DNA from: Siderastrea siderea
Lineage: Eukaryota > Cnidaria > Anthozoa > Scleractinia > Rhizangiidae
NCBI GenBank assembly: GCA_964030785.1
Contig: OZ034975.1
Coordinates: 41,147,069-41,211,068, forward strand
Direction: 5' to 3'
Length of the DNA stretch: 64,000 nt
The position numbers and the translations under genes were made by a program. Numbering within the stretch: the stretch's first letter is position 1; each line of letters opens with the position of its first letter. Positions 36,501-48,500 of this stretch are shown piece after piece. Below the pieces are notes generated by a model. It did no database searches. It had not been told where the DNA came from and saw only the letters and a list, made by a program, of their open reading frames with translations.

Positions 36501-39500
36501 ACGATCTCAATCCTTGATAGCAAATGTTACGAAGGCGGTAAGTACCACATTCATAAGTAAAGATAGCAGTAAACATTAATGTTACATCTGAACCTCTCGA
36601 GAAAAGCTAATTCTGTGATAGCGGTAAATTTCTGCCAGTGAGAGTTTATAAAACGTTTGTTATATGATTTTGCCTCACACTGATTACTTGAAAAGTGAGC
36701 CGTAGCAGATTGACATGAATGAAACAGTTTACCGGAAAGCATTCAAAACTCACCAGTTTTATTTCACACACAAAAAAAGTTATATCGCCCAAGAAAAAGT
36801 AAAAACTTTCAAAAAAACTGTCAGTTTTCATTTAGCTTCAAATCATTCGAACTATTTGAATCAAATGTACTTTCACATTTTCTATAGTCCCGCTTTACCA
36901 GCCTGCCATTAACGTCGCTCATAATGCCCGTAAGCATTGCGGAAAAATCCCCCCTTCTAGTATTGGCCAATCACAGCGCACGTTGTATATTTCCAAGCTC
37001 TAGCCATATATTAAATACCCTTCTCAAATTCATTAATTATTCATGTGCTGATAACCCAATCAGCTTGCATCAATTGGGTCAGGTGCATGTATTTTGATAC
37101 CCAATGAACATACCGATCAAGACACATTCGATTAGTTCAAAAACTGATCAAGACACTGATCAAAAAACTTGAATTTTAATCAGTCTTAATACTAAATACA
37201 GTATAATTGCCGCTTCAATCATTACTTACAACAACAATACGGCAAGATATTATTCTTTTTTAGACACCGTTACATTAATTGTACAGTTTTTGAATTTTCC
37301 TTTCTGGAAAACAGCATCCTTAAAAGCAATAGATTCGTCTTGTTTTTCTGTGGTAGAACATGAAACTGCACTAACACTTGGACCTAGGATCTTTGAAACT
37401 TTAGAAACATTTTCTTCCGTAGGCTTTTTGTACTGAAACAATACATTAGAACGATGCCCCGACCTTTCGTGAATCAATTTTTCTTCCATCCCAGCATTGA
37501 ACAGGGAGGAAACACAGGTAACGCGCAAGCTATGGGCGCTTTTGCGTTTAAAGCCTGCCGCCTCGCACATTTCAGGCAAAATCTTGTTCAAGCTGTTAAT
37601 ACCTACGGGCACTTTATCGAACGCGAACTTAGTTTTCGATGGCTTAAAGTGAAATGCGGTAACTTTCTTTGCATGAGTCTCAACTAAGCCTATATACAAG
37701 GCACGGCTCGTGCTTTTCCTCATTAGAATGACAAACGTGCTTAACCACTCGTGGCACATATTTAAGGTGGCTCGATCGAGTTTTTGAGTGACGATACCTC
37801 TCAACTTTAAGCAACTAGTGCACCACAATGAACAACCCAATAGAGAATCGATCGTTACTGCTGACCTAGAAAAAGATGAAAGTTTTACAAGAACTACGTT
37901 TCATCAAAATCGGAGTTACCATAGCAACGTAATGACGTCATCCCCCATTTTACATGAGAGCTGATTACTTGTCATCAAGAGATAATTCTGGGATGCGCTC
38001 GACTGGATCTTCGACTTCACATATTTGTCTTCACGTCTACAAAATTTGAAGAATTTCTATGAGAGAGTTTTCGAGAAATGTTCGGGTGAAGTTTTAAGGT
38101 GTTAAAAAACAACAAAAACAAAATAATTTTGAGCTGTTATTGAAAATTATGTCCACAGCGACTTGATGAAACAACATTTTGGCTTTAAATGAATGTTATG
38201 TCATCTAATTACTTTGTGTGAAAATTTCGAGGAAATCGTTTCATTTGATTTTTAGAAACGTTGGCTTGAATATGAACTGGTTTAGTGTGTTACGCGGCTT
38301 TTTTTATCAAAAATCGACCCTACACTTATTAAAATGATTATGAATTAAAAAGCGGTAGATGAATTTTTTTAAAAATTTGCTTTCAAGGAGAATAATCGAT
38401 ATTCAATACAATTCCCGAGTCTCAAACTCATTGAAACGTTGTAAGGCTATCAATTTAAAGCCTAAACTTAGGAAACTATTGGACTGAATTTTACGCCAGT
38501 GGCTTGTTGTTCTTATTATGCATCTCCATTGTTTCGAATAGGCGTGCAATTGTAAATTTCAGTACATCATGAATTCATATAGCGCTTGATTGCTTTCCGA
38601 AGATGTTCCGAAAAACGTGCTAATGTACCAGGTCAGCATTACAATAACAATGGACAGGCTGACAGCAGTGAGTGCAAACCTCAAGGTTAGCAGTAAGCGC
38701 AAACTTCGGTTAACAGAGAGCGCAAACGGAAAGCTGCTGTGCTCAGTCAGTGTTCCACATTTTTATGGCAAGGAGTCAACGAAAAATTTAAACAGGTCAG
38801 TAGACGTGGGTCTCCCCCAATCTTATCCCAGTCTCAGCACGTTTTCGAAACATCTTCGGAAAGCAATCAAGCGTTATATGAATTCATGATGTAGTGAAAT
38901 TTACAATTGCACGCCGATTCAAAACAATGGAGATGCATAATGAGAGCAACAAGCCACTGGCGTGAAAATCAGTCCAATATTTTCCTGAGTTTTGGCTCAA
39001 AATTGACAGCTTTATAACGTTTCAATGAATTTGAAACGCTGGGATTGTATTGAATATTGATTATTCTCCTTGAGGACAAAGATATAAAAAAATTCATCTA
39101 CCGCTTTTTAATTCATAACCATTTTAATAAGTGTAGTATCAAGTTTTGATAAAAAAGCCCAGTAACACACTAAACACGTTCATATTCAAGTCAACGTTTC
39201 TAAAAATCAAATGGAACGATTTCCCCTAAATTTTCACACAAAGTAATTAGATGATATAACATTCATTTAAAACCAAAATGTTATTTCATCAAGCCTTTGT
39301 GGGCATACTTTTCAATAACAGATCAAAATTATTTTGTTTTGTTGTTTTTTAACACCCTAAAACTTCACCCGAAAATTTCTCGAAAACGCTCTCATAGAAA
39401 TTCTTCAAATTTTGCAGACGTGAATACAAATATGTCAGGTCGAAGATCCAGTCGAGCGCTTTCTAGAATTATCTCTTGGTGACAAGTAATCGGCTCTCAT

Positions 39501-42500
39501 GTAAAATGGGGGATGACGTCATTACGTTGCTATGGTAACTCCGATTTTGATGAAACTTACCTCATTTAAAACTTTCATCTTTCTCTAGGTCAGCGGTAAC
39601 GATCGAGTTTCTATTGGGTTGTTCGCTGTGGTACGCTAGTTGCTCAAAGTTGAGAGCTATCGTCACTCAAAAACCCGATCGAGCCACCTTAATATCACAA
39701 AGACCTCCATGATAAGTTTTGGAGGCATTTTCTTCAAACTTAATAAAATTGGAACCAATTTCAAAGTTGTTTACTACAATATTTCTGTGATCTCCACCAC
39801 GCAACCCAAAAACTTTTCCGTTGTAGAAATAGATCGTGTTCAATAACGACTTAGCTGATGTAGTTCCCAGCAATTTCTTCTCCCAGAATGTTGCTTCTTC
39901 TTGTTCGCTCACAAACTCCTTCTCCTCCTTCTTGCACTAAATATGAAGCCCTTCTCGAACGCCATCCTTCATCTCGGCATCTAAGCAACGTCGGAACAGG
40001 ACAAACCTTCGAAAAACAACACACCAAATTCAATTTCCAAAACAGTGCATTTTAAAATTCTGAACAATGCGGTCTAAAAGTTGTCAATTACCTTTTGTCA
40101 CTAGCGTCTAGAGGATTCAAAGCTTCGGGTCCATTTTTCTCCTCCAAATAACGCTTGAGGGCACAAATGATACCATAAACAGTCTTGGAAGGGTATCTTC
40201 CACCAGACTTTTTAGCTACCTCCATCACGAATTTTGACAACCAATAGTTCAGCGACAGAGCGTCCATTCCGGCAACCTTGTGTAAATCGTAGTCCTTGAA
40301 GAGACCACCACAATCTAATACCGGAATTTTAACCTCTCTTAACCTCTGCCATTCGGCAAAAATGCTCACAGCCCACTTGTTTTTATACTTAGTTGAAGCT
40401 GGAACGGCGTCATTCACCAGAACATTTTTCTTGAGAAGAAGTTTTAGGAACGCGAAATCGTTCTGATCCGGACTCGACCTCCATCACGCGGCGAAATGTT
40501 AATCTACCCAAAAACCCGCCTGCATCGCCGCATATGAAATATTCATTTCATTTACCACGAATAAGAAACAAACAATAGCCTATTGAGCACGCCTTCTAAT
40601 TACCTATTCTTCGGAAATAATTCTACTAAATTTTCACACTAGTTTGAGAAGTCAGCTCAAAAACTCGTGCTTCGTTTTTCATCAGGGATTCCAAACACCT
40701 CAAAACAATAAAAGCACTCCACCTTTGGCGTCGTGCTTTCATCCGTTTCTCGGTGTTTGGAACCCCTGATGAAAAACGAAGCAGAGTTTTTGACCTATTA
40801 CGTGAAAAGATGAATGTGACTCAGATTGTGATAATGCAGCCTGGAAGCCTCGTCAGCTTCATCTCGGAATTGGTTGTATGTAGTGAAGCGCTTCAGTTAC
40901 TCCACAACCAACATATCAGTTAGTAAAAGTGTAGTTATTATTCTTCAGGTGGAGACAGCATTTCAGGGTGACAGCAGTTTTGACAGCATACATGTTGTGG
41001 GATTTAGGTAGGGGAAATGCTCTTATGAAAAATAAGTCAGTCTCGCTGCACGCGTTCAATGGAATTAACCTGTCAACTAGTCTGATTCTCAGTATCAACC
41101 CTTAATCTCGCCATTTTAAATTAATTTATTAATAGCCACTCAAAACAATGGGTTTACATTATTATGCGCATGACGAACGATACCAGATTAGCTGTGTGGG
41201 CCGGAAATGACTAAAAAATGGCCTAGATTTTGACAGTCAACCGAAAAAACGAAGAGAATTGTTACCATCAACTGTCAAGGGCGATATTAAACGAGTCAAG
41301 CGCCAGGAGTATTATATAGTGGTGAATCAAATTTTAGCTGTCCAGCTCAATCGACAAATTAGAGTAATTGTTACCGTTGACCATGATCCTTTCGCTTTTT
41401 CATCGACTGGCCCAGTGATTGGAAATTGAGAAGCCTCCATCGTTATCCTGTGAATAGGCTCCTTGGTGGGGAAGAGAAAAATATTTTGAGCGGAGCAGGT
41501 GCTCAGAGAGGCTTGGAGCCTGTCGACAGGCTTCTCTGCCGTCTAACTGCTATATCCCCACCAAGATCTTCATATATAATATATACAATCATAAGAGATG
41601 GGAATTTTTAAATCATTGTATATATTATAAATGCTAATTCTTTACTTAAATCCGGCGTTTATTTATTAAATGCATTTTTCAGCCATCCATTTTTTAACAT
41701 CAGTACTAGAGGTTTATTAAATTAGTAACCAATTTTCAACAAAAACGTTTAAAAAAATGTGAAATTATGTCATCAACTTTGTCTTATCTAAGTGAATCTG
41801 GTAAGTTATTTATAAAAAAAAATCTCTTCAGGAAAAGTAATTGCAATCTTCTCAACGTTACGTTTCTCCGTAAAACACGGAGGAAGTGTACCGGTAACTA
41901 CTCTACAGCAAACGTTCTGTGCAAGCAATTTAGAACAAGGTGGTGTGGCAAGGCTCCTGCTCCATCAGCTCTGAGAAAGGCAACATTATGGAACGATTCA
42001 AGGAACTGCTGAAGAACGCTGGAGAGACCCTCGAGATGATCCTTGCTTGATGTACACAAGCCCGCAAAAAAGTGTCCATGATTTAAAAGAGACTGGCATG
42101 ATACCTGATGCAACTTTTGTTTCATCTGTTTTGGTTAGAAGTACTTTTGTAAAAGGCAGCTTGGTTTTGAATATCAGTGTATAAATTCAAATAAAATGGT
42201 AGGAAGAGAAGTAGTATGCAGTCGTGACATATAATCCTGATATAATATACCCATCTCGAATAAACACCGGGACCTCAAATAAACGCCGGGACCCCGAATA
42301 AACGCCGGGGGCGTTTATTTTAAACTCAGCCCTGTAGACCGGGCATTCATTTGAACCCGGCGTTTATTTGGGGTCCGGCGTTTAATCGAGAAAATACGGT
42401 ATCTCTTAATGTATTCAAAGAATTTACCTGCTTGTTTTGATCACTGTATTTCATCTATATTAAAGATATTTCTCTATTTAAATTTCAGACCGGGAAGCTT

Positions 42501-45500
42501 AATAGTTATTTTCGTTCTGACATTTAAACGAGCTGTTACTGAAGAACAAGCGATCGCAATTTTGAGAAAAGCTGCAGATACTGGGAATCTTGGAAGCTTC
42601 GAAGTTGATAGCTCTTCTATCACTGCAATCTCGGAAGAGGGCTTAAAAAGTGCTCCTGCAACAAGTAGACCTACACCAGGTAATCCTATAATTTGTTCAC
42701 TATCACGACAAAATAAAAAATAAAATAAAATAAAAATAAAAATATGAGCAAATTAGGCTGAGTATAATGGCCCTAACAAGCAGCAAGTAGGAGCAATACG
42801 ACTTCGCAACAAGAACTTTCTTTGGTTTGTCGTGGTATAGTCAGTCGCGCGTTAATTCAAAGCTATTATGTCAGATTTATACACCTGATACCCTTGCAGT
42901 ATAGTGCCTTTAATAGCTAAGGACATTACACATGGACAACTCTCTTCTATAAGGTTGAAAACGTGTTTCCAGGTTCCGTAGAGCTTTTTTTTAAGTCTAA
43001 AAAGTGCTTCGATGCAGCACTTTGCAAAAAGAGGTTTAACCTTTCTTGCGGAATTATGCAGGTAACGCTCCCGAGAAGAAAGACTTGTTATCAGAACTTG
43101 AAGTGATGAAGGCGCTTAAACCCCATCCACACGTCATTAAACTACTGGGGTGTGTTACTAAAACTGGTAAGGCATTGTCAGAAAATTGTAGACATTTACC
43201 GTAGCATATATCATAAGGGCAAATGTGATTCCCTCAACTATCATTGTATATTCCCTACTAGTAAGCTCTCACCGTGATCTTTAGTGAATACGTAAATCTG
43301 ATTGGCTCAGTTGTCGCTATCTTTTCACTGTTTCCAAACATTCACTGTGGTCTATTGAAAATACGCGCATCTGATTGGCTCAAAAGACCAGTTTATGGGG
43401 GCACCTTGACCGCTGAATAAAAACTGGGCTATCGCAATTGTCTGTGTGCTATTAGTAGACAATCATTGTCGCCTATAGAAAATATGCAAATCTGGTTCAA
43501 TTGTTTCTGTTTATCAGCTTTCTTCTTTGTTACTTTTGTTAATATTTTTGTGTTTCCGTTATAATCCTTCATATGTCTACTGAAACAATTACACCACTCG
43601 TCGGAGCTTTCTGTGAGTGTTGGTCATCTCGGCTGCGCCTCGAACAACAGGCTTAACTTCACCATTTGTTATTGATGATAAAGTATGTCCCGTTTTGAGA
43701 CTTTGCAGTTTCACGTGTGTTTCGTTTTTTTTTCTTAGAGCCTCCTTTGGTGTTGATCGAGTATGTGCCCTATGGAGATCTACTGGGTTACCTTAGGAAG
43801 AGCCGTGGATTAAATGACACTTATTACAAAGACCCAGATATCAAACCACAAACCAGTCGGACGTCACAGCAGCTGATGAGGTTTGCTTGGCAAGTCGCTG
43901 ATGGGATGAGTTACCTCTCATCAAGATCTGTGAGTTCAGGCATCCTAATCTAAAATGTAACCCTTGCATTGAATTTATCCCTTTTGTGCCCATGGATTGA
44001 GAGTAATGGGCTGGAATAACGTAAAACCAAACGGTGATATCATATTTCCACATATACATCTCGCCAGCCAAAGCAATAATCAGGGAAAACGTTTAGGTTA
44101 AAATTCCTGCTATGCAAGCTCCAGTGGATTTCATCTTGTCTTGCCTGTACTGTTCGTCTTTGTCTTTTCAAACGACATTTCCTTATCTAAATTTAAACAA
44201 ACAGTCCTCTTCTAAGTATGTGACACAAAAATAGATAATAATGTAATAGACGTAGTCTGCCTCCTACATTGTCTTCTGTTATAGATCATTCATCGTGACC
44301 TTGCTGCTCGTAATGTGCTTGTGGGAGATAGAGAGACGTGCAAAGTGACAGACTTTGGCATGGCCAGAGATGTGCAACAAGAAAGTATTTACGAAAGGAA
44401 GACTAAGGTATCAGACAAACAAAATAAAAGATGGAAAGCATTATTGTCGTTTAATTTTCATACAATGTACGTGCGTTCGATTGGCCACACGCACCCTGTA
44501 CAGTGTGTGTCTGTTTTTTTTAATTAACCTGACTTCCTCCTGGATTTCAAATTATATCTTGAACATAATATATTGTGTGACAAAAAACTTTTAGTGATGG
44601 TACTTCTAAAATATCCCTGATAGACAAGTTTAGAGGTTGTCTGTTCATTTTTTTCTAAAATACGATCAATGGAACACGTTCATGGTAGCATAAAACCTTT
44701 TTTGCTAACGTCAATGCATTAGGCGATTTGTTCCACTGGCAACCCACCAAATGTTTTTCAGTGGGTTTGGATTTCAGTGTAGCAATTTTTTGTTTACTCA
44801 ATGCAACCCTTGATATTCCACTCTATTCATCGTCACAAGTTTGTCTGCTAATTTTTTTAAAGAATTTTTTTTTTATCCTGTCCTAGGGTCGTCTGCCAGT
44901 TAAGTGGACCGCGTATGAAGCGCTGATGTATGGAACGTATACCACCAAGAGTGACGTGTAAGTATCTTGAAGTGGACAAACACATACGTAGTTTGCAGTT
45001 TGCTAGTCTAGTGATCTATGTATGTGATCTATGTATACCACAAGAACTGCCCTTGCGAACTGAATTCCCAGAAAAGATGGAATTCAGAATTCCTAGGAAT
45101 TCCAAACAATTCCAAGACATGCAAATTAGGAAAAACATAAAAGCTTGGAATTTCTGGGAATGTATGGCAATGTGTTAAAACTGTACTTGGAATTATGAGA
45201 AATTCCTAGGAATTCCCAATAATACCAAAACTGATGATGAAAGAGCTTGGGAATGTCTGAGAATATATGGGAATGGCTAAATTAAATGGCTTGGGCTAAT
45301 AAAAATGGTTGGGAATTTATGAGAATAAATAGGAATGACTAAATTAAATATGAGAAATATTGGCAATTTACTTGGAATAGCAAATTTAAGTCCCTGACTT
45401 AAATACTTGACAGACTTCAAGTTGAGGATATTCCAGTAAAATGTCTTTGGAACTTCCAGGAAGTTATGAAAAAGGACATTTAATGTATCACACAGTCAAA

Positions 45501-48500
45501 CAAGTCTTAACTTGTTTTCTAAACATTGCGGTATTCCTGAACCTTTGAGGACAGGTCAGGCAAACAAAATTGAAAGGCACATACATGACTCAAAAATTAA
45601 TAAATAAATAAATTCCTTGTGTAAATTATGTGTTAGTTCGCTTGTTGAATTGAGGACACCAACTGAATAAAGGATGAATACATACATGTACCAAAGCAGC
45701 AAAAGCATCTTCTTATGCTACTATTTTCTGTTTACAAAAAAAGCATATCCTTAAAAATTGTCCATGACACAAGTAACTATAAAGTATCTTAAAAAAATTG
45801 TTCATGACACAGCTTCAACCACACTCCATTGAAATTAGGCAGTGTACTAGGCATGGATTTGCAGAGTTCCCTTTGAGAAAGAACACTTTTTTCCACAATT
45901 TCCTCTTACTTTGCCAGTTGAAATTTACCTCTGAAAATAAAGAATAAAATAAAAGGAAAAGAGAAGTCATGAAATGATGCCTTCAAATAAATACTATTAT
46001 CATACCACCGTACGACCTCACTCATGCAATTTTATTGAAAATATACTCAGGAGATGATGTGTGTAGGGGCAGATACATGTAGGTTGGTGTGAGCTGGTCC
46101 AGAAGAGCTGTCCAGCTCCGCACACATTGTCACCTGATTACTATAGTGCGCACGCAAGTCTTCATTCATTTAGTATTTATCAAGACCTTTCCGTAACTTT
46201 TCAATCAAATTCAGCCCTAAAATGGTGGTATGATAAAATACTTCTTGACTACACTGTAAGTTAGGTCAGGCCGGACAGCAAAATATTTGGATCTCGGTCA
46301 TGGCGCATGGAACTACTCTGCCCATATTCCATGCGCTAGAGCCATTATGCTTTCCCATCCAGCCCTCCTACTCAGTCAATAAGTACATATTATTATTAGG
46401 AGACAATTACACAACAACGACTTTTAAGAGCGTATCACGCAGTTGACGACAGGACTTGTGATTATTTCACTCTAATGACTTCACTTTCTTGTGGATTTCA
46501 TGTTAGTAAAGAAAATGAATACAACAGTAGGCAATGTCAAGGAAGGGATTTAAGAACCCCCAGCCACTTATTTACAAGTGCATCAATGTTTTGAATATGA
46601 ACAAAAGAGACCATTCTTATTCAGTGACATGCAAATGGGGTCAGTTATTCTTAATTTTTTGCTTGTCGACCACAGGGTCAGCTGTACCCAATCTTTTGAC
46701 TGAGTAACAGTTTGATTAATATTAATGTTTGTGCTGCTGCACTGTATACAAAGCGAGCTGTTGTAAAGATCGTTTCTGAACTGGTTGCAGAACGAGAGTG
46801 CTCCTTGATGATTTAAAGCTCTATAAACTTGAGCATACAAATAATTCTTTTATTCAACCTATTCAATGGCAAGAAAAGTCGATATCTCCGAATTATATTC
46901 TATATTCCTCTTAAAGTCTAACTCATTATTAAACTTTGAATTATATTTTTCAAATGAAGCTCCCTTTTTTTCACAGGATGTTTATGTGTGGGCGCCATAC
47001 TCGGCTTTTCTGTCAACACAAAATAGGCCATTCCATGTAATGTCAGCAACTCCTCCCCCCCCCCCCCCCCCCCACCCACTCCCATTGAGGTACAGGGAAA
47101 TCCTAAAGGGAAGGGAGGGGGTTTCAAAAGTCATTTATGAAGGAGTAACTATGTCGGTTGCTTTGATCTCTAAAAAACATCTCCCTTTTTAGTGGGGGTG
47201 CATACATTAAATGGAATGGCCCAATGGCGTCCAACTGCATAAGACATAGTTTAGAATCTGTTCAAGAAATTAAAGATTAATACTGTACCTTTATGTAAGA
47301 GAAGGTAGCTCTGCATCGAATACTACAACTCTTCAACCACTGGAATAAAAAACTATCCATGTTTTCCTTTCTGGCGTACATAAACGACACGGCGATGGCC
47401 ACCAAATACGAACACTCCGACACTCCAGGAAAGAATCACTGGTCACTGGTTACGCGCGCCTGCAATTTTCAAGCGTGCGGTTGTAAATCACACGACCTCT
47501 TTAAAGCGGCCCGGTCGCATGGCTGTCTAACCGGCGAGGCGGCCATTTTCAAATTACCCGGTAGGTTGAGGTGAATTGTACCAAGGTTGCAAGTTTATCA
47601 TACGCGAAAATGGTTTATTACACTATTCTTTTGGACTACTTTCGCTTACGATAAGTGAGGCTCAACCCAAATTGCTTTAGTGGAAGTTGATAGTAAAGAT
47701 GGTGGATAATTGTTCCATTCAAGATGGTTGTAAACAGACTAACGGATTTCAAGGTGAGTAACTTACATTTTATTCTCTATCGAGGGCTTAAACAAATTAG
47801 TTCCCTTCTTTGCGACATTCTGCCAAATGAGTGTAACAAGCCTTAATACAGTGTATAAAGCGTGCAATTCTTTAAGGAACAGAAATCAAAAGGGCCGTTG
47901 TTCAGTAAAATTGCCCCCCAGGGTGGACAGTGTTAATTCTCACTGGTTAAAAGTAATAACGAATTCAAAACCATGTGTTAGCAGAGTGACTAACGCTTTT
48001 CATAATAAGTTTAGTTGAAGGTAATTTCATGTTGCCTACACGCTAAGCAACAATTCAGTTCCTCTCAGATATGTGAGCAAATTAAATTGAATGCATTAAA
48101 AGCCTACATCTGTAAATTGTTCTTCAATGACCAGTCAAAGGCGATTGAACTTGAAATGAACATACATTTGCCAATTTAGAAGGAGTGAGTTCTTAAGGTG
48201 ATTCCATCGAAATAGAAGGAATATTTAAAATTTTCTAAAACTTGGTCCAGTTGGTAACTGTGTTTAGAACATTTCAAAAATGCAATAAAAAATAGGGGTC
48301 ACCGTGCTTGTTTTTTCACAAAATGGATAGCCATTAATAGCAACTATACGACCCGCAAGGTTTTCCTGAGAAACCCTGGTAATCAGAAATGACAACTCTA
48401 ATTGCTTTAAAAAGTCATTGCTTGTATTGAAATATTGGAGCAGTTCACCAAAACAAACATTTATCTTGTATTATATACTATTTTAATTGAACAGAATCAA

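Noticed and set aside
41459..41566. MITE between TTGGTGGGG and CCCCACCAA
   Set aside because: Only about 9 bp pair at the ends and no target duplication is seen; too short to call.
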